From NCBI RefSeq assembly GCF_900128985.1, contig NZ_FQUC01000001.1:726998-790997 (forward strand): a stretch of DNA of 64,000 bases, in the 5' to 3' direction. Shown piece by piece: positions 1 to 7,718 of this stretch (position 1 is the stretch's first letter; each line of letters starts with the position of its first letter). The DNA comes from Indolivaga macrotermitis (lineage in GTDB: Bacteria; Bacteroidota; Bacteroidia; Bacteroidales; Dysgonomonadaceae). A program made the position numbers and the translations under genes. Under the pieces are notes generated by a model. It worked only from the letters and a program-made list of their open reading frames with translations, had not been told where the DNA came from and did not search any database.

Positions 1-117
1 TTTGTTAGCAAAAAATTCTTGATTTCTTTCCATTTTGTTAATTAATTTGGTTGTTAATTAAATTTTCACCTGTTTTTTTTAATAAGAATATTGTTATTTA
101 AATTATTCTATACTTTG

Positions 118-318
118 TCATTTCTTTAATTTTAAAATGTCGTTAACTACTCCGATGTAAACTTCTTCATCATGATTCTCAATCAGATTGTCTACATCAT
201 CAATTGCTTGGTTATAGGCATCTTCTTGTATCAGCCTAATAGCGTTCAGAGCTTCACCTTTTGTCGGTGTATGCAGAAATCCGCTATATTTTACATAAAT
301 TTGTCCTGGTGTTCTCAT
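118..318 (-). CDS. Small phage protein at end of lysis operon
   Basis: A 66-residue acidic, probably helical protein with no family I recognise. Its ATG overlaps the stop of the upstream endolysin gene (ATGA), so it is probably translated with the lysis cassette. The last identifiable prophage gene on the left side of the window. The 117 bases beyond its stop are AT-rich and hold no visible gene. Function unknown; a lysis accessory role is only suggested by position. Confidence 0.55.
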   Translation of the reverse strand: MRTPGQIYVKYSGFLHTPTKGEALNAIRLIQEDAYNQAIDDVDNLIENHDEEVYIGVVNDILKLKK

Positions 319-941
319 TTCAATACATCCTTCGCTTTATCCCATATTTCTTTTCTGTCAGCATATCCGTTAAGTCCGCCGTTTATAACTTTGGTTAACT
401 TTCGGAAATCATCTTCTTTTAAGGTAGCGTATCGGTTAAGGATATTTACCGACCAATACCAAAAGGCTGATAGAACAGCATATTCCGGCTCTTTCAACAT
501 TTCCGGATGTTTAACAAAGTCAATGTCCGAAATATTATTACCTATGCACCAGTTAGTGAATTTCTGATAATTAGTTTTACCTGTAACTTGAATAAGCCCC
601 TTTCCTTTATACTTTTGACCATCACCATCAGGTTCCGGTGTATTACCTAATTTGACCGCTAAACTTCCAGTATCATAAGCTTTTCCGGATGCAATTTCTT
701 CTACATATTTTAATTGCCCCGATTCGTGGCCTACTTGTGCCAGGAAAGCACATATACGCTCGAAAGTATCTACACCGTATTTATGGAAATATTTATTCAG
801 GTAGGGTAGATATAGGTCTCTATTTGTTTTGGACGAATATGGGTATATTTTTTTGAGCTGATCTTCGGTAATAAGATCAGCCGGCAGATTCGTGTTATTT
901 TGATACGAGCCTGCGAGAAAGCAGCCTTTATTTGTTTTCAT
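315..941 (-). CDS. Phage endolysin, GH19 chitinase-like lysozyme
   Basis: A 208-residue cell-wall hydrolase that would cut peptidoglycan at the end of the lytic cycle. The sequence shows the family-19 glycosidase core: AQVGHESGQ at about residues 69-76 with the probable catalytic Glu73, a second acidic pair near 81-82, and the YKGKGLIQVTGKTNY block at about 111-125 that lines the substrate groove. No signal peptide is visible, so release would depend on the adjacent holin, whose 3' end it overlaps by 14 nt. It has the usual length for a phage GH19 enzyme without a separate wall-binding domain. The family assignment is firm; the exact bond cleaved is inferred. Confidence 0.88.
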   Translation of the reverse strand: MKTNKGCFLAGSYQNNTNLPADLITEDQLKKIYPYSSKTNRDLYLPYLNKYFHKYGVDTFERICAFLAQVGHESGQLKYVEEIASGKAYDTGSLAVKLGNTPEPDGDGQKYKGKGLIQVTGKTNYQKFTNWCIGNNISDIDFVKHPEMLKEPEYAVLSAFWYWSVNILNRYATLKEDDFRKLTKVINGGLNGYADRKEIWDKAKDVLK

Positions 942-1383
942 TTTTCTTTTCCTCCATTTTATTGATAATTATATCGGCCAGTTCTTCTTTATTTATGCCT
1001 TTCCACAATTCAGCTGCGGTTTTTGCGGCTTCTTTGTAACGTCCCTTATCTTCGTCTTTCTCGAAGATCGATTTGATCTCGACTAAGCACATGATTATTG
1101 CAGCTCCTATAGTTGCATAAGGAATGTTACTTGGATTAATATCGGAAATAATAATCAGTGAATCTACCAGGCTAAAAGCCAGCAATAGGTTATACCTTTT
1201 CCTTAGTTTATCTAAGGTTCGATCTAATCCATATGTATGAGTATATATACCTTTTGCCTTTGATTTACTTATGCCAGACCAGAGGTCAGCAATAACAGCC
1301 AGTAAGACTATTACATATGCAAACAGAACCTTATAGATGGCAGATAGATAAGGGGATATCAGTTCGTGTACTATTTCTTTCAT
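928..1383 (-). CDS. Phage holin
   Basis: A 151-residue membrane protein with one hydrophobic helix at about residues 17-36, ending in ADLWSGISKSKAKG, and two more hydrophobic stretches around residues 68-105. The C-terminal 40 residues are very charged and probably cytoplasmic. This is the pattern of the holin families common in Bacteroidetes prophages. It lies directly before and overlaps the GH19 endolysin gene, as expected for a holin-endolysin cassette that times lysis from the inner membrane. Confidence 0.8.
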   Translation of the reverse strand: MKEIVHELISPYLSAIYKVLFAYVIVLLAVIADLWSGISKSKAKGIYTHTYGLDRTLDKLRKRYNLLLAFSLVDSLIIISDINPSNIPYATIGAAIIMCLVEIKSIFEKDEDKGRYKEAAKTAAELWKGINKEELADIIINKMEEKKNENK

Positions 1384-1395
1384 ATTTGTATTTTT

Positions 1396-1509
1396 TCAAT
1401 TCCAATTAATCTTAAAATCTCTAATATCAGTCAAGAAATCATCAGAGCAATTAACGGCGACCCATACCCAGCTGTTAAGATTATAAAATATAGTTTCTGG
1501 TGTTTTCAT
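1396..1509 (-). CDS. 37-residue mini-protein repeating the fibre C-terminus
   Basis: A short reading frame of 37 codons whose ATG overlaps the methyltransferase stop (ATGA). It fills the gap before the holin gene. Its last 16 residues (ending TDIRDFKINWN) match the C-terminus of the fibre protein encoded just upstream (ADIRDFKINWN), and the DNA is also clearly similar (1394-1440 against 2427-2473). The N-terminal half (MKTPETIFYNLNSW) has only a possible aligned Trp. It may be a real accessory tip peptide or the stump of a former second fibre gene. The coupled start argues that it is translated. Confidence 0.5.
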   Translation of the reverse strand: MKTPETIFYNLNSWVWVAVNCSDDFLTDIRDFKINWN

Positions 1510-2426
1510 TTCAATACCTCCTCAAATAAATCAGGTTGTAAACTCATTCTATGTTCAGCCTTTCGTTTCTCGCCGGCTTCGAAATATTCGGCATCGATCT
1601 CGAAGCTGATGCAATCACATCCGGAGTTCATACAAGCAATATCAGTAGAAGCGGAACCTCTGAAAGTATCTAAAACTAACGGTTTAGGATTGTTAGGTTC
1701 AACCTTGCAGACTAAGGCTAATAATCTTTCGATTAGACGAGTCGGTTTTTGCGTAGGGTGGCATCTAGCATATCTGTCATATGGATGTCTTATAATTGTT
1801 TTCTCAACTTGTCCATCTTGTAACATCTTCATAATCGAGCCGCTGATATTTGCTTTTTTCGTGGAATTGGCTGAAATAGAAACAGATTCCTTTTTACGAA
1901 CTACCCCATCTCGATATAGATTACCATCTTCAAGATATCGCTGAACTGCCAGTAGATCTTTTTGGTTACCCAGTATAGAAGATAGCCTTTTTATATCACT
2001 ACAGATAGATTCAATATCGTAACCTTTCATTTCCAAATAAGGATTTCTTACCTTATTTAGAATCCCATTTCCTTTTGTGTGGATAGATATAGTCTCATGT
2101 ATCCTGCTCACTTTCAATACAGGTGATGAAGTATATTGCTTATCCCAAACAATCTCTTCCTTAAAAGTGAAACCTAAATCAGCCAGAATAGTATTCCATC
2201 GGTAAAAAGAAGTACCACGACCGAATAGGACAATAAAGCCATCCTTTTTTAAGACTCTCTTGACCTGATCGAAGTAAGCTTTTTCGTCAAACGGTCGATC
2301 AAGCTTTTGATTTTTAAGATATAAATACGGAGGGTCCGTACAAATAACATCGACTGACTCATCGGGCAGGAGTTTCATTAGTTTAATGCAATCTCCTTTA
2401 TATGATTTATTACGTTCTAATTTCAT
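1506..2426 (-). CDS. Phage DNA methyltransferase (beta class, N4-C or N6-A)
   Basis: A 306-residue SAM-dependent DNA methyltransferase. Motif IV DPPY is at residues 31-34, HPTQKP at 223-228 and the SAM-binding motif DTFRGSAST at 253-261. The order IV, recognition region, X, I is that of the beta class. I start it at ATG 2426, one base after the fibre stop, because the 36 residues upstream in frame lie inside the fibre gene and do not look like the family. No restriction enzyme is adjacent, so it is probably an orphan enzyme protecting phage DNA from host restriction. Its position between fibre and lysis genes implies late expression. Confidence 0.85.
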   Translation of the reverse strand: MKLERNKSYKGDCIKLMKLLPDESVDVICTDPPYLYLKNQKLDRPFDEKAYFDQVKRVLKKDGFIVLFGRGTSFYRWNTILADLGFTFKEEIVWDKQYTSSPVLKVSRIHETISIHTKGNGILNKVRNPYLEMKGYDIESICSDIKRLSSILGNQKDLLAVQRYLEDGNLYRDGVVRKKESVSISANSTKKANISGSIMKMLQDGQVEKTIIRHPYDRYARCHPTQKPTRLIERLLALVCKVEPNNPKPLVLDTFRGSASTDIACMNSGCDCISFEIDAEYFEAGEKRKAEHRMSLQPDLFEEVLK

Positions 2427-2427
2427 T

Positions 2428-4929
2428 TTAATTCCAGTTAATTTTAAAATCTCTAATATCAGCCATGAAATCATTGTGACCGATCTCCCACAGGTATAAA
2501 TCAGCAATGTCAGTACCGGCGACAATCCTATCAAGGATTTGCGCCTGAAAGCCCCAATTAGATACGTTATTACCCATAAAGCTGTTAGATAACGTTACAT
2601 TGTCCGTGTCTGTCGCCCGAAGTACGCCTCCGGATGAAGCGTAAAGTGTAACGTTAGCGCCCAGTGCAGTTAATGCCCGTGAAATAAATTGCGCCCAGCT
2701 GACGGTAGTTCCGTTATACGAATATCCGGCAGCAATAGAATCGCCGATAACAGTGACATTCTTTCCCATCCAACTATTTCCGAATATCGGTTTGAGCAAT
2801 TCATATACAGCGGAAAATAGAGCGTCAGCCATCGCTGAACTAGACGATAGACCCGGATGTAATCCATCATCGCACCACGATTTTAAGTTATTATAGTCTA
2901 TCCCATTAACGATATTAGTATCGTTGAGAGTATAACCCATTATCGAAGCCAAATCGATAAAAGGAATATTCCTATTTTGGGCGACGGCTTTTTGAGTTGC
3001 AACCAAAGCTTTTAGCGCTCCATTACCGGCACTACCGTCTGTCGTGAAGTGTCCGCAAAGAACATGTCGTGCATGTGATTTTAATGCAAAAATCTGATCT
3101 ATGGCTGTGTTCAAAGACCCTACAAACGTATTCGTGTTCCGCATAGAGATTTTATAGGTATCATCTCCACCACTGCTACCATCTTTAATAATATTCGATT
3201 CAGGTACCATTAAAGTAGGTATCTGAATCTTACCGTCAGTTCCATATGCCTGAGCATCGGATAGTTGATTAGCCGCAATTTCAACTTTTAAATTGTCTGT
3301 TTCTACTGCATCTTCGGAATAGACTTTCTGTAAAATAAGACCTTCCTCAGAAGCGGCAACTGTGTCGTAAGTGTTTTTTACGGCGTTAATCCGGATATAC
3401 TTTACACCAAGTCCATAAGGAACATTAATATATGCGTATGTACGGGGATTTACACCTGCAGCAGCGATTCCCGGTCTATTTAAAGGCTGTTCCGGCATAT
3501 TCGCCGGCCATGGTATAAATACCTGATTCTCGCCGCAAAGACTAAATTCGACACAACTATAAGTTGTTCCACTGACAGTCCATGAATTCCTTCGATATGG
3601 AGATAAATTCAATTTATACAGACCCGGTTTTACGGGAAAATAATAATCGATATAGCAGTAGCTTGCACCCGCCGTATTACCTGCCGGAACAACTACTCCG
3701 TTAACATCAATATTACGATCTAGTACTGTCAAAGGCGTGGGTATTCCTTCGAATAAATTAGGATTAGGGTCTCCACCGCTAGGGTGTGATACTATTCCCT
3801 CTATTTTAGTTATTTCTGCCTTGATATCGGTTCCGAAATCAAGGCTTTTCAAACTAACCCCGTTGACATCTACCAACGCATCAGCTGTGCCCGTTGCCCC
3901 TGACACCTTTTTCAGGGAGATAGTTTCACGGCTATCGAATACCATTGAAGGCATAGGCATACTAGCAGCAGCAACAACGAATGTAGGAGCGGACGATATA
4001 GCCACATATCCACATAGATATAGCTCTTGGTTAGGTGTTGTGAACCTATATTTCTTCTTATAGTCCGGATAGCAATAGTATGCCGGTGTTGTTGCATACT
4101 GCATTGCTCCGGAAGAATTAGCAGCAACAAGTACCCACGAAGGCATTTCTCTCTTTACAGGGCTGCCATTATTCCAAGCAACAAGATTGCTATTTGCATC
4201 GATATTGTAATAAGGAGGTTCGCCGAAATTAGGAATGTAATTAGCGTTACCGTCAATTTCATATGTGGTGTTTGGTTCGAGTTTATATATAGCCATATAA
4301 CCGGCTATATTGGCTGAACCGTCACCACTGGCAACAGGTGCATTTCCATTAGATGGAGGATTGGAGTTCAGACCGTTGAAAAACCAACGGTGAATACCCA
4401 TGTACGCAACTGTTGTAGGGACAAAAGAGGCTTTGAATTCGGTTGTTAAGTCAGTTTCGCCGGTGGTATCCCCTGATGCTGCTTTGTAATAAGTAACCGG
4501 TTGAGCCAAAGTCGAAACTTTGTCGGCTTTGGCTGATAAATCAACATTTGGTATTGTACCATCAGCTGTACGTACTAATGTTCCGTCTGTAGTTGTAGTT
4601 TTAGCATAATCATCTAAATCGTCCTGTGTTGCAACATTCTCGGGATATACGGCAGATTCAAGGTTTACCCATTGAGAGCCGTTCCACTGATAAATAGTTT
4701 TATCAGCACGAACTAAAACCGTCCATCCATTAGCAGGAGTCGGATATGTTGATAACAATAAAGCGTAAGTATCAACAGCCGGCTGCCGTATTTGACCGGA
4801 AACGATATTTTTAATGTATTCGGTAATTCCTACCAATACAGAACCAACTATCTGCGAGGTGTTAAGAAATTTACCCGTTTGATTTTTAATTTGATTTGCA
4901 TATTGCAAAATCTGATCTAAAATATTCAT
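2428..4929 (-). CDS. Tail fibre/tip protein with permuted SGNH hydrolase domain
   Basis: A protein of about 833 residues. The N-terminal 130 residues carry a short repeat-bearing stalk (ANGWTVLVRADKTIYQWNG and DDLDDYAKTTTTDG), typical of Bacteroidetes phage fibres. The middle looks like beta-rich carbohydrate-binding modules. The C-terminal third resembles an SGNH/GDSL esterase, but with its halves in reversed order: the part ending in the Asp-x-x-His block (DGLHPG, about residue 688) comes first, followed by the part with the nucleophile block GDSIAAGY (about 729-736) and the GHND block (about 817-820). I use ATG 4929; an in-frame GTG lies two codons upstream. It probably binds and deacylates surface polysaccharide on the host. 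Confidence 0.75.
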   Translation of the reverse strand: MNILDQILQYANQIKNQTGKFLNTSQIVGSVLVGITEYIKNIVSGQIRQPAVDTYALLLSTYPTPANGWTVLVRADKTIYQWNGSQWVNLESAVYPENVATQDDLDDYAKTTTTDGTLVRTADGTIPNVDLSAKADKVSTLAQPVTYYKAASGDTTGETDLTTEFKASFVPTTVAYMGIHRWFFNGLNSNPPSNGNAPVASGDGSANIAGYMAIYKLEPNTTYEIDGNANYIPNFGEPPYYNIDANSNLVAWNNGSPVKREMPSWVLVAANSSGAMQYATTPAYYCYPDYKKKYRFTTPNQELYLCGYVAISSAPTFVVAAASMPMPSMVFDSRETISLKKVSGATGTADALVDVNGVSLKSLDFGTDIKAEITKIEGIVSHPSGGDPNPNLFEGIPTPLTVLDRNIDVNGVVVPAGNTAGASYCYIDYYFPVKPGLYKLNLSPYRRNSWTVSGTTYSCVEFSLCGENQVFIPWPANMPEQPLNRPGIAAAGVNPRTYAYINVPYGLGVKYIRINAVKNTYDTVAASEEGLILQKVYSEDAVETDNLKVEIAANQLSDAQAYGTDGKIQIPTLMVPESNIIKDGSSGGDDTYKISMRNTNTFVGSLNTAIDQIFALKSHARHVLCGHFTTDGSAGNGALKALVATQKAVAQNRNIPFIDLASIMGYTLNDTNIVNGIDYNNLKSWCDDGLHPGLSSSSAMADALFSAVYELLKPIFGNSWMGKNVTVIGDSIAAGYSYNGTTVSWAQFISRALTALGANVTLYASSGGVLRATDTDNVTLSNSFMGNNVSNWGFQAQILDRIVAGTDIADLYLWEIGHNDFMADIRDFKINWN

Positions 4930-5036
4930 ACACACACATATTTATTCTTACAATTGGGACAAACGTAAATATTGCACCGGACACAGAACTTCTGTTTACA
5001 CACCGGACATAATACATATTCACAATGGCTGGCCAT
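4926..5036 (-). CDS. 36-residue Cys-rich zinc-ribbon mini-protein
   Basis: A reading frame of 36 codons whose TGA overlaps the fibre ATG (ATGA) and which fills the gap after the upstream structural gene. It contains eight cysteines in 36 residues, six of them arranged as three CxxC pairs (CPVC, CVRC, CPNC), plus HC near the start. This is a compact double zinc-ribbon or rubredoxin-like pattern. Regular Cys spacing in an AT-rich region and the coupled stop/start support a real protein. Function unknown; a folding or assembly aid for the fibre is a guess from position. Confidence 0.55.
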   Translation of the reverse strand: MASHCEYVLCPVCKQKFCVRCNIYVCPNCKNKYVCV

Positions 5037-5106
5037 GGTTTATAATTTTGAGTGAAATAAGGATATTTATTTTGTGTGGTAAAAGACAAAAGCCAGTCTG
5101 TTTATT

Positions 5107-5553
5107 TTAAAATCGGGGAATTTCCTTCTCAATGATATTTTGCATTACATGCGTAAACTCTTTACCCGATATTTCAGCCATTTTCTCCGCTAATTTCATG
5201 CAGTAATAGTAGAATTTGCGATTAAACCAAAGCTTCCGTTTTCTTTTAGGAGTGAAACCTAAATCACCATCATTACCCTTAGGTATTTCTTTACCGGTTC
5301 CACGTTCAACATATATTCCGTAATAGTTGAAGAAATGCTCTATGATCTCTATATCACCATTAGCATTTTTCACAAGATTATGAGCCAGATTTTCAGCTAC
5401 AGAATTTAGCAGGCTACCTGTATCCCGAACATTATACACTACTAGTTTTTCAATCCAGATATTTGTCATTGTCTTAGCCCAGGCGTTCAGATATTCCTCC
5501 CTGTCATTCGTACCATTCGTTTGTGTCATAGCATAAGTTACGGGGTTGGTCAA
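5107..5553 (-). CDS. Putative head-tail/tail-completion protein (HK97 gp10-like)
   Basis: A protein of up to 148 residues. It has RDTGSLLNS near residue 43, then YYGIYVERGTG and a basic KRKRKLWFNRKF block, then a long C-terminal helix. This order resembles the HK97 gp10 type of neck/tail-completion protein. The start is ambiguous: ATG 5553 overlaps the upstream gene by 50 nt and ATG 5529 by 26 nt. Its position in the portal operon fits a connector role. Confidence 0.5.
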   Translation of the reverse strand: MTNPVTYAMTQTNGTNDREEYLNAWAKTMTNIWIEKLVVYNVRDTGSLLNSVAENLAHNLVKNANGDIEIIEHFFNYYGIYVERGTGKEIPKGNDGDLGFTPKRKRKLWFNRKFYYYCMKLAEKMAEISGKEFTHVMQNIIEKEIPRF

Positions 5554-6001
5554 CAGTAATCATAAAGTAAAGCCCTGTACATCCGGCTATCGCATAACCT
5601 TCGAGTTCATAGAATGGGATACGCTCTGTGTCTAAATAAATCATTTCATTCTCAAGTTCGCGCCGGTCTTTGATCAGCCGTGTGCAAACAGAATGATAAA
5701 TTTGCCGGCATATATTCAAGGCCTGGTGTTGCATATCCATATTTCCGGCAGTAATTTTTTTGAGGATAAATATAGTGTACATCTTTCTCTCAAAATATCC
5801 GCCGCCCCGTCCCTGATATATGATTCCGTCGTTTGTATCGTCGATGGCAAAATATGCTTTCTTTCCCCTGAAAGAACTGAGTACTTCTTCCATGTTTGCC
5901 AGTCCGCTGACTTTGCAGGGGTAAAACTCATTGTCTTTCGAAATTTTAAGCTTTTCAGCTATGCCGGTGAAATAGGTGTATGCATTAAACTGGATTCTCA
6001 T
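5504..6001 (-). CDS. Phage structural protein, unknown
   Basis: A 165-residue protein, mixed alpha/beta, with a Gly-rich turn (YQGRGGGYFERK) in the middle. No family recognised with confidence. It starts at an ATGA overlap with the preceding gene and overlaps the following gene, so it belongs to the portal-fibre operon. Size and position suggest a neck or tail-terminator protein, but no diagnostic motif is visible. Confidence 0.6.
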   Translation of the reverse strand: MRIQFNAYTYFTGIAEKLKISKDNEFYPCKVSGLANMEEVLSSFRGKKAYFAIDDTNDGIIYQGRGGGYFERKMYTIFILKKITAGNMDMQHQALNICRQIYHSVCTRLIKDRRELENEMIYLDTERIPFYELEGYAIAGCTGLYFMITVDQPRNLCYDTNEWYE

Positions 6002-6873
6002 TTCTGTTTCATTTTACTTAAACGTTCTTCCATTTCTTGTATTTCTTTGGCTTTCCGGTTTAACTTATCAAAAGCCAGCCACGAATCTATATAGAATATC
6101 TGCTCTGTCTTGGTAGCGTCGCCACCATCCAGAACATGAAGCATATTATTAATATGCTCTCTCATTCTTGGCGGCTCTTTTCTGTCTGTTGGTTCCCCAA
6201 TAGCCTTTTTAAAGAAATACGGGAACTGCCGGGATAGCATTTCTTTAAATCCCATATAGACAATAAAAACGGAGAAACGGGATACTGCCGGTATCTTCCT
6301 GAACCTTCGGGCTCTTTTTTCAGTTTGGCTGTCGTCAAACTCTATGCCTTCCGAATAGATCACAGCACAAAGCATATTCAGAAATCTTTCGTCTTTAGTG
6401 TAGAGAAAAGCCTGATAATAGTTTTCGGCTGCTAACCATTGTTTAAAAGGTATACCCTCGAATGTGTGATTAACAGGACTGAATCCTGCTATTGAACTCA
6501 AGGGTTTTACATCGCTGATATTTTCAACGATAAATAGCAGTCTCTGAGAAAAGTCCTGTACTTCGTAATCCAGTATTGTAAAATTATTTCCACCGGATTT
6601 GCAAAACCATAAACCGGACGACGTTTTACGAATAACCTTTATTTTAGTGAAAAACAAAAAGCATTTAGCCAGTATTTCATCCTGGGAGTTATCCATCAGG
6701 AATAGCTGGCAAATAAACAGGAATTGTTTCTCAGTGAGTTCCTTCCATGATTTCGGTAATGTAAAATCAATATGTTCAACAACAGACAATTTCATTCGCA
6801 TATACGTAGCGTAACAGGCAAACATAATTATCCAGGCTATAATAGCGATAATGATAATAAGTAATATTTTCAT
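5998..6873 (-). CDS. Phage structural/assembly protein, unknown
   Basis: As long as 291 residues. The first 25 residues are a strongly hydrophobic helix. After it comes a soluble domain beginning FTLPKSWKELTEKQF, a phrase seen at the start of assembly-type proteins in Bacteroidetes phages. The real start could therefore be ATG 6801 or 6795, dropping the helix; ATG 6873 is kept because it follows the upstream stop closely. The C-terminus is a charged helix ending near MEERLSKMKQK. Function not known. Confidence 0.55.
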   Translation of the reverse strand: MKILLIIIIAIIAWIIMFACYATYMRMKLSVVEHIDFTLPKSWKELTEKQFLFICQLFLMDNSQDEILAKCFLFFTKIKVIRKTSSGLWFCKSGGNNFTILDYEVQDFSQRLLFIVENISDVKPLSSIAGFSPVNHTFEGIPFKQWLAAENYYQAFLYTKDERFLNMLCAVIYSEGIEFDDSQTEKRARRFRKIPAVSRFSVFIVYMGFKEMLSRQFPYFFKKAIGEPTDRKEPPRMREHINNMLHVLDGGDATKTEQIFYIDSWLAFDKLNRKAKEIQEMEERLSKMKQK

Positions 6874-6876
6874 GGC

Positions 6877-7713
6877 TTACCAAACAAAAATTGAACTATC
6901 CTTCGAATTCTGAAACTTGTCACTGATCTTGAGCCTGTAGGTTTCCGAGTTTTTATATGCCGGATATTGGTCTAAATCTTTCACCATAGTATTAACTATA
7001 GTTTCTAACATGGGATATACATGTTCCTTTTTCAGCATCAAACCGATCACGGAATACAAAAACAGCAATACTACCATGTCTGAATCGGTCAGGTCTTGAT
7101 TACGCCTCTTTTGTATCAGTTCATCCATATATTCAGGACTTATCATCTTGGCAATTTGCATTTGATAAGACATTAACATAGGGTGTAATTCGTCCAAAGT
7201 ATCTCTCTGAGCGTCTTTTCTTCCGTATTTACGAAGTGAAGCTGCAGTCATTATCAGACATTCAGTGTACCGGTTGTAATTATCCGATTTCTTCCAAAGC
7301 AGGTTGTAATCCTGGTTTTTAAATACCATAAGAATAAGCATATCCACAGCCTCACTGTATCTGGTCTTAACCCAATTCAATAACCTTTCAACGCGCTCTT
7401 TCGACGCCGGCGCTTGATTCGAATTTGACACTACTGCAAAACCGTTAGGTGTTTGTATCAGGTCAACGAAAGGAATACAGGAATAATAAGCGCTACAGGC
7501 AATAACCCGGGCAATACTATCATGCAGTTCCTGATCAGTTCCCATTTCGGCAAACGAAAACAGGTCAGCACCTAATAATTCATCCTTTACCCATATTTCT
7601 GACTCTTGCAGAAACGGTTTAATAATATCATAATCTGACATCTTATCATCCGGATTATATCCGTAAGCTGTAGGAATAAACGAAACGAATTCGTCAATCG
7701 AATTTATAATCAT
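6877..7713 (-). CDS. Phage structural protein, helical, unknown
   Basis: A 278-residue, largely helical protein that begins with a short domain (INSIDEFVSFIPTAYGY). It sits directly after the portal gene with a 5-nt gap, the usual place for connector or adaptor proteins. I recall similar proteins as conserved unknowns in Bacteroidetes prophages but cannot name a function. No membrane segment or catalytic motif is visible. Confidence 0.6.
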   Translation of the reverse strand: MIINSIDEFVSFIPTAYGYNPDDKMSDYDIIKPFLQESEIWVKDELLGADLFSFAEMGTDQELHDSIARVIACSAYYSCIPFVDLIQTPNGFAVVSNSNQAPASKERVERLLNWVKTRYSEAVDMLILMVFKNQDYNLLWKKSDNYNRYTECLIMTAASLRKYGRKDAQRDTLDELHPMLMSYQMQIAKMISPEYMDELIQKRRNQDLTDSDMVVLLFLYSVIGLMLKKEHVYPMLETIVNTMVKDLDQYPAYKNSETYRLKISDKFQNSKDSSIFVW

Positions 7714-7718
7714 ATTCT

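Noticed and set aside
1366..1944. 192-residue plus-strand frame opposite the methyltransferase
   Set aside because: It lies antisense to clear methyltransferase motifs and has no coherent domain.
1394..2473. Diversity-generating retroelement template/variable repeat pair at the fibre 3' end
   Set aside because: The two copies differ at several base types, not only at template adenines, and no reverse transcriptase gene lies nearby.
4886..5089. 67-residue minus-strand frame overlapping the fibre start
   Set aside because: Its frame is less protein-like than the Cys-rich frame in the same DNA, and it runs well into the fibre gene.
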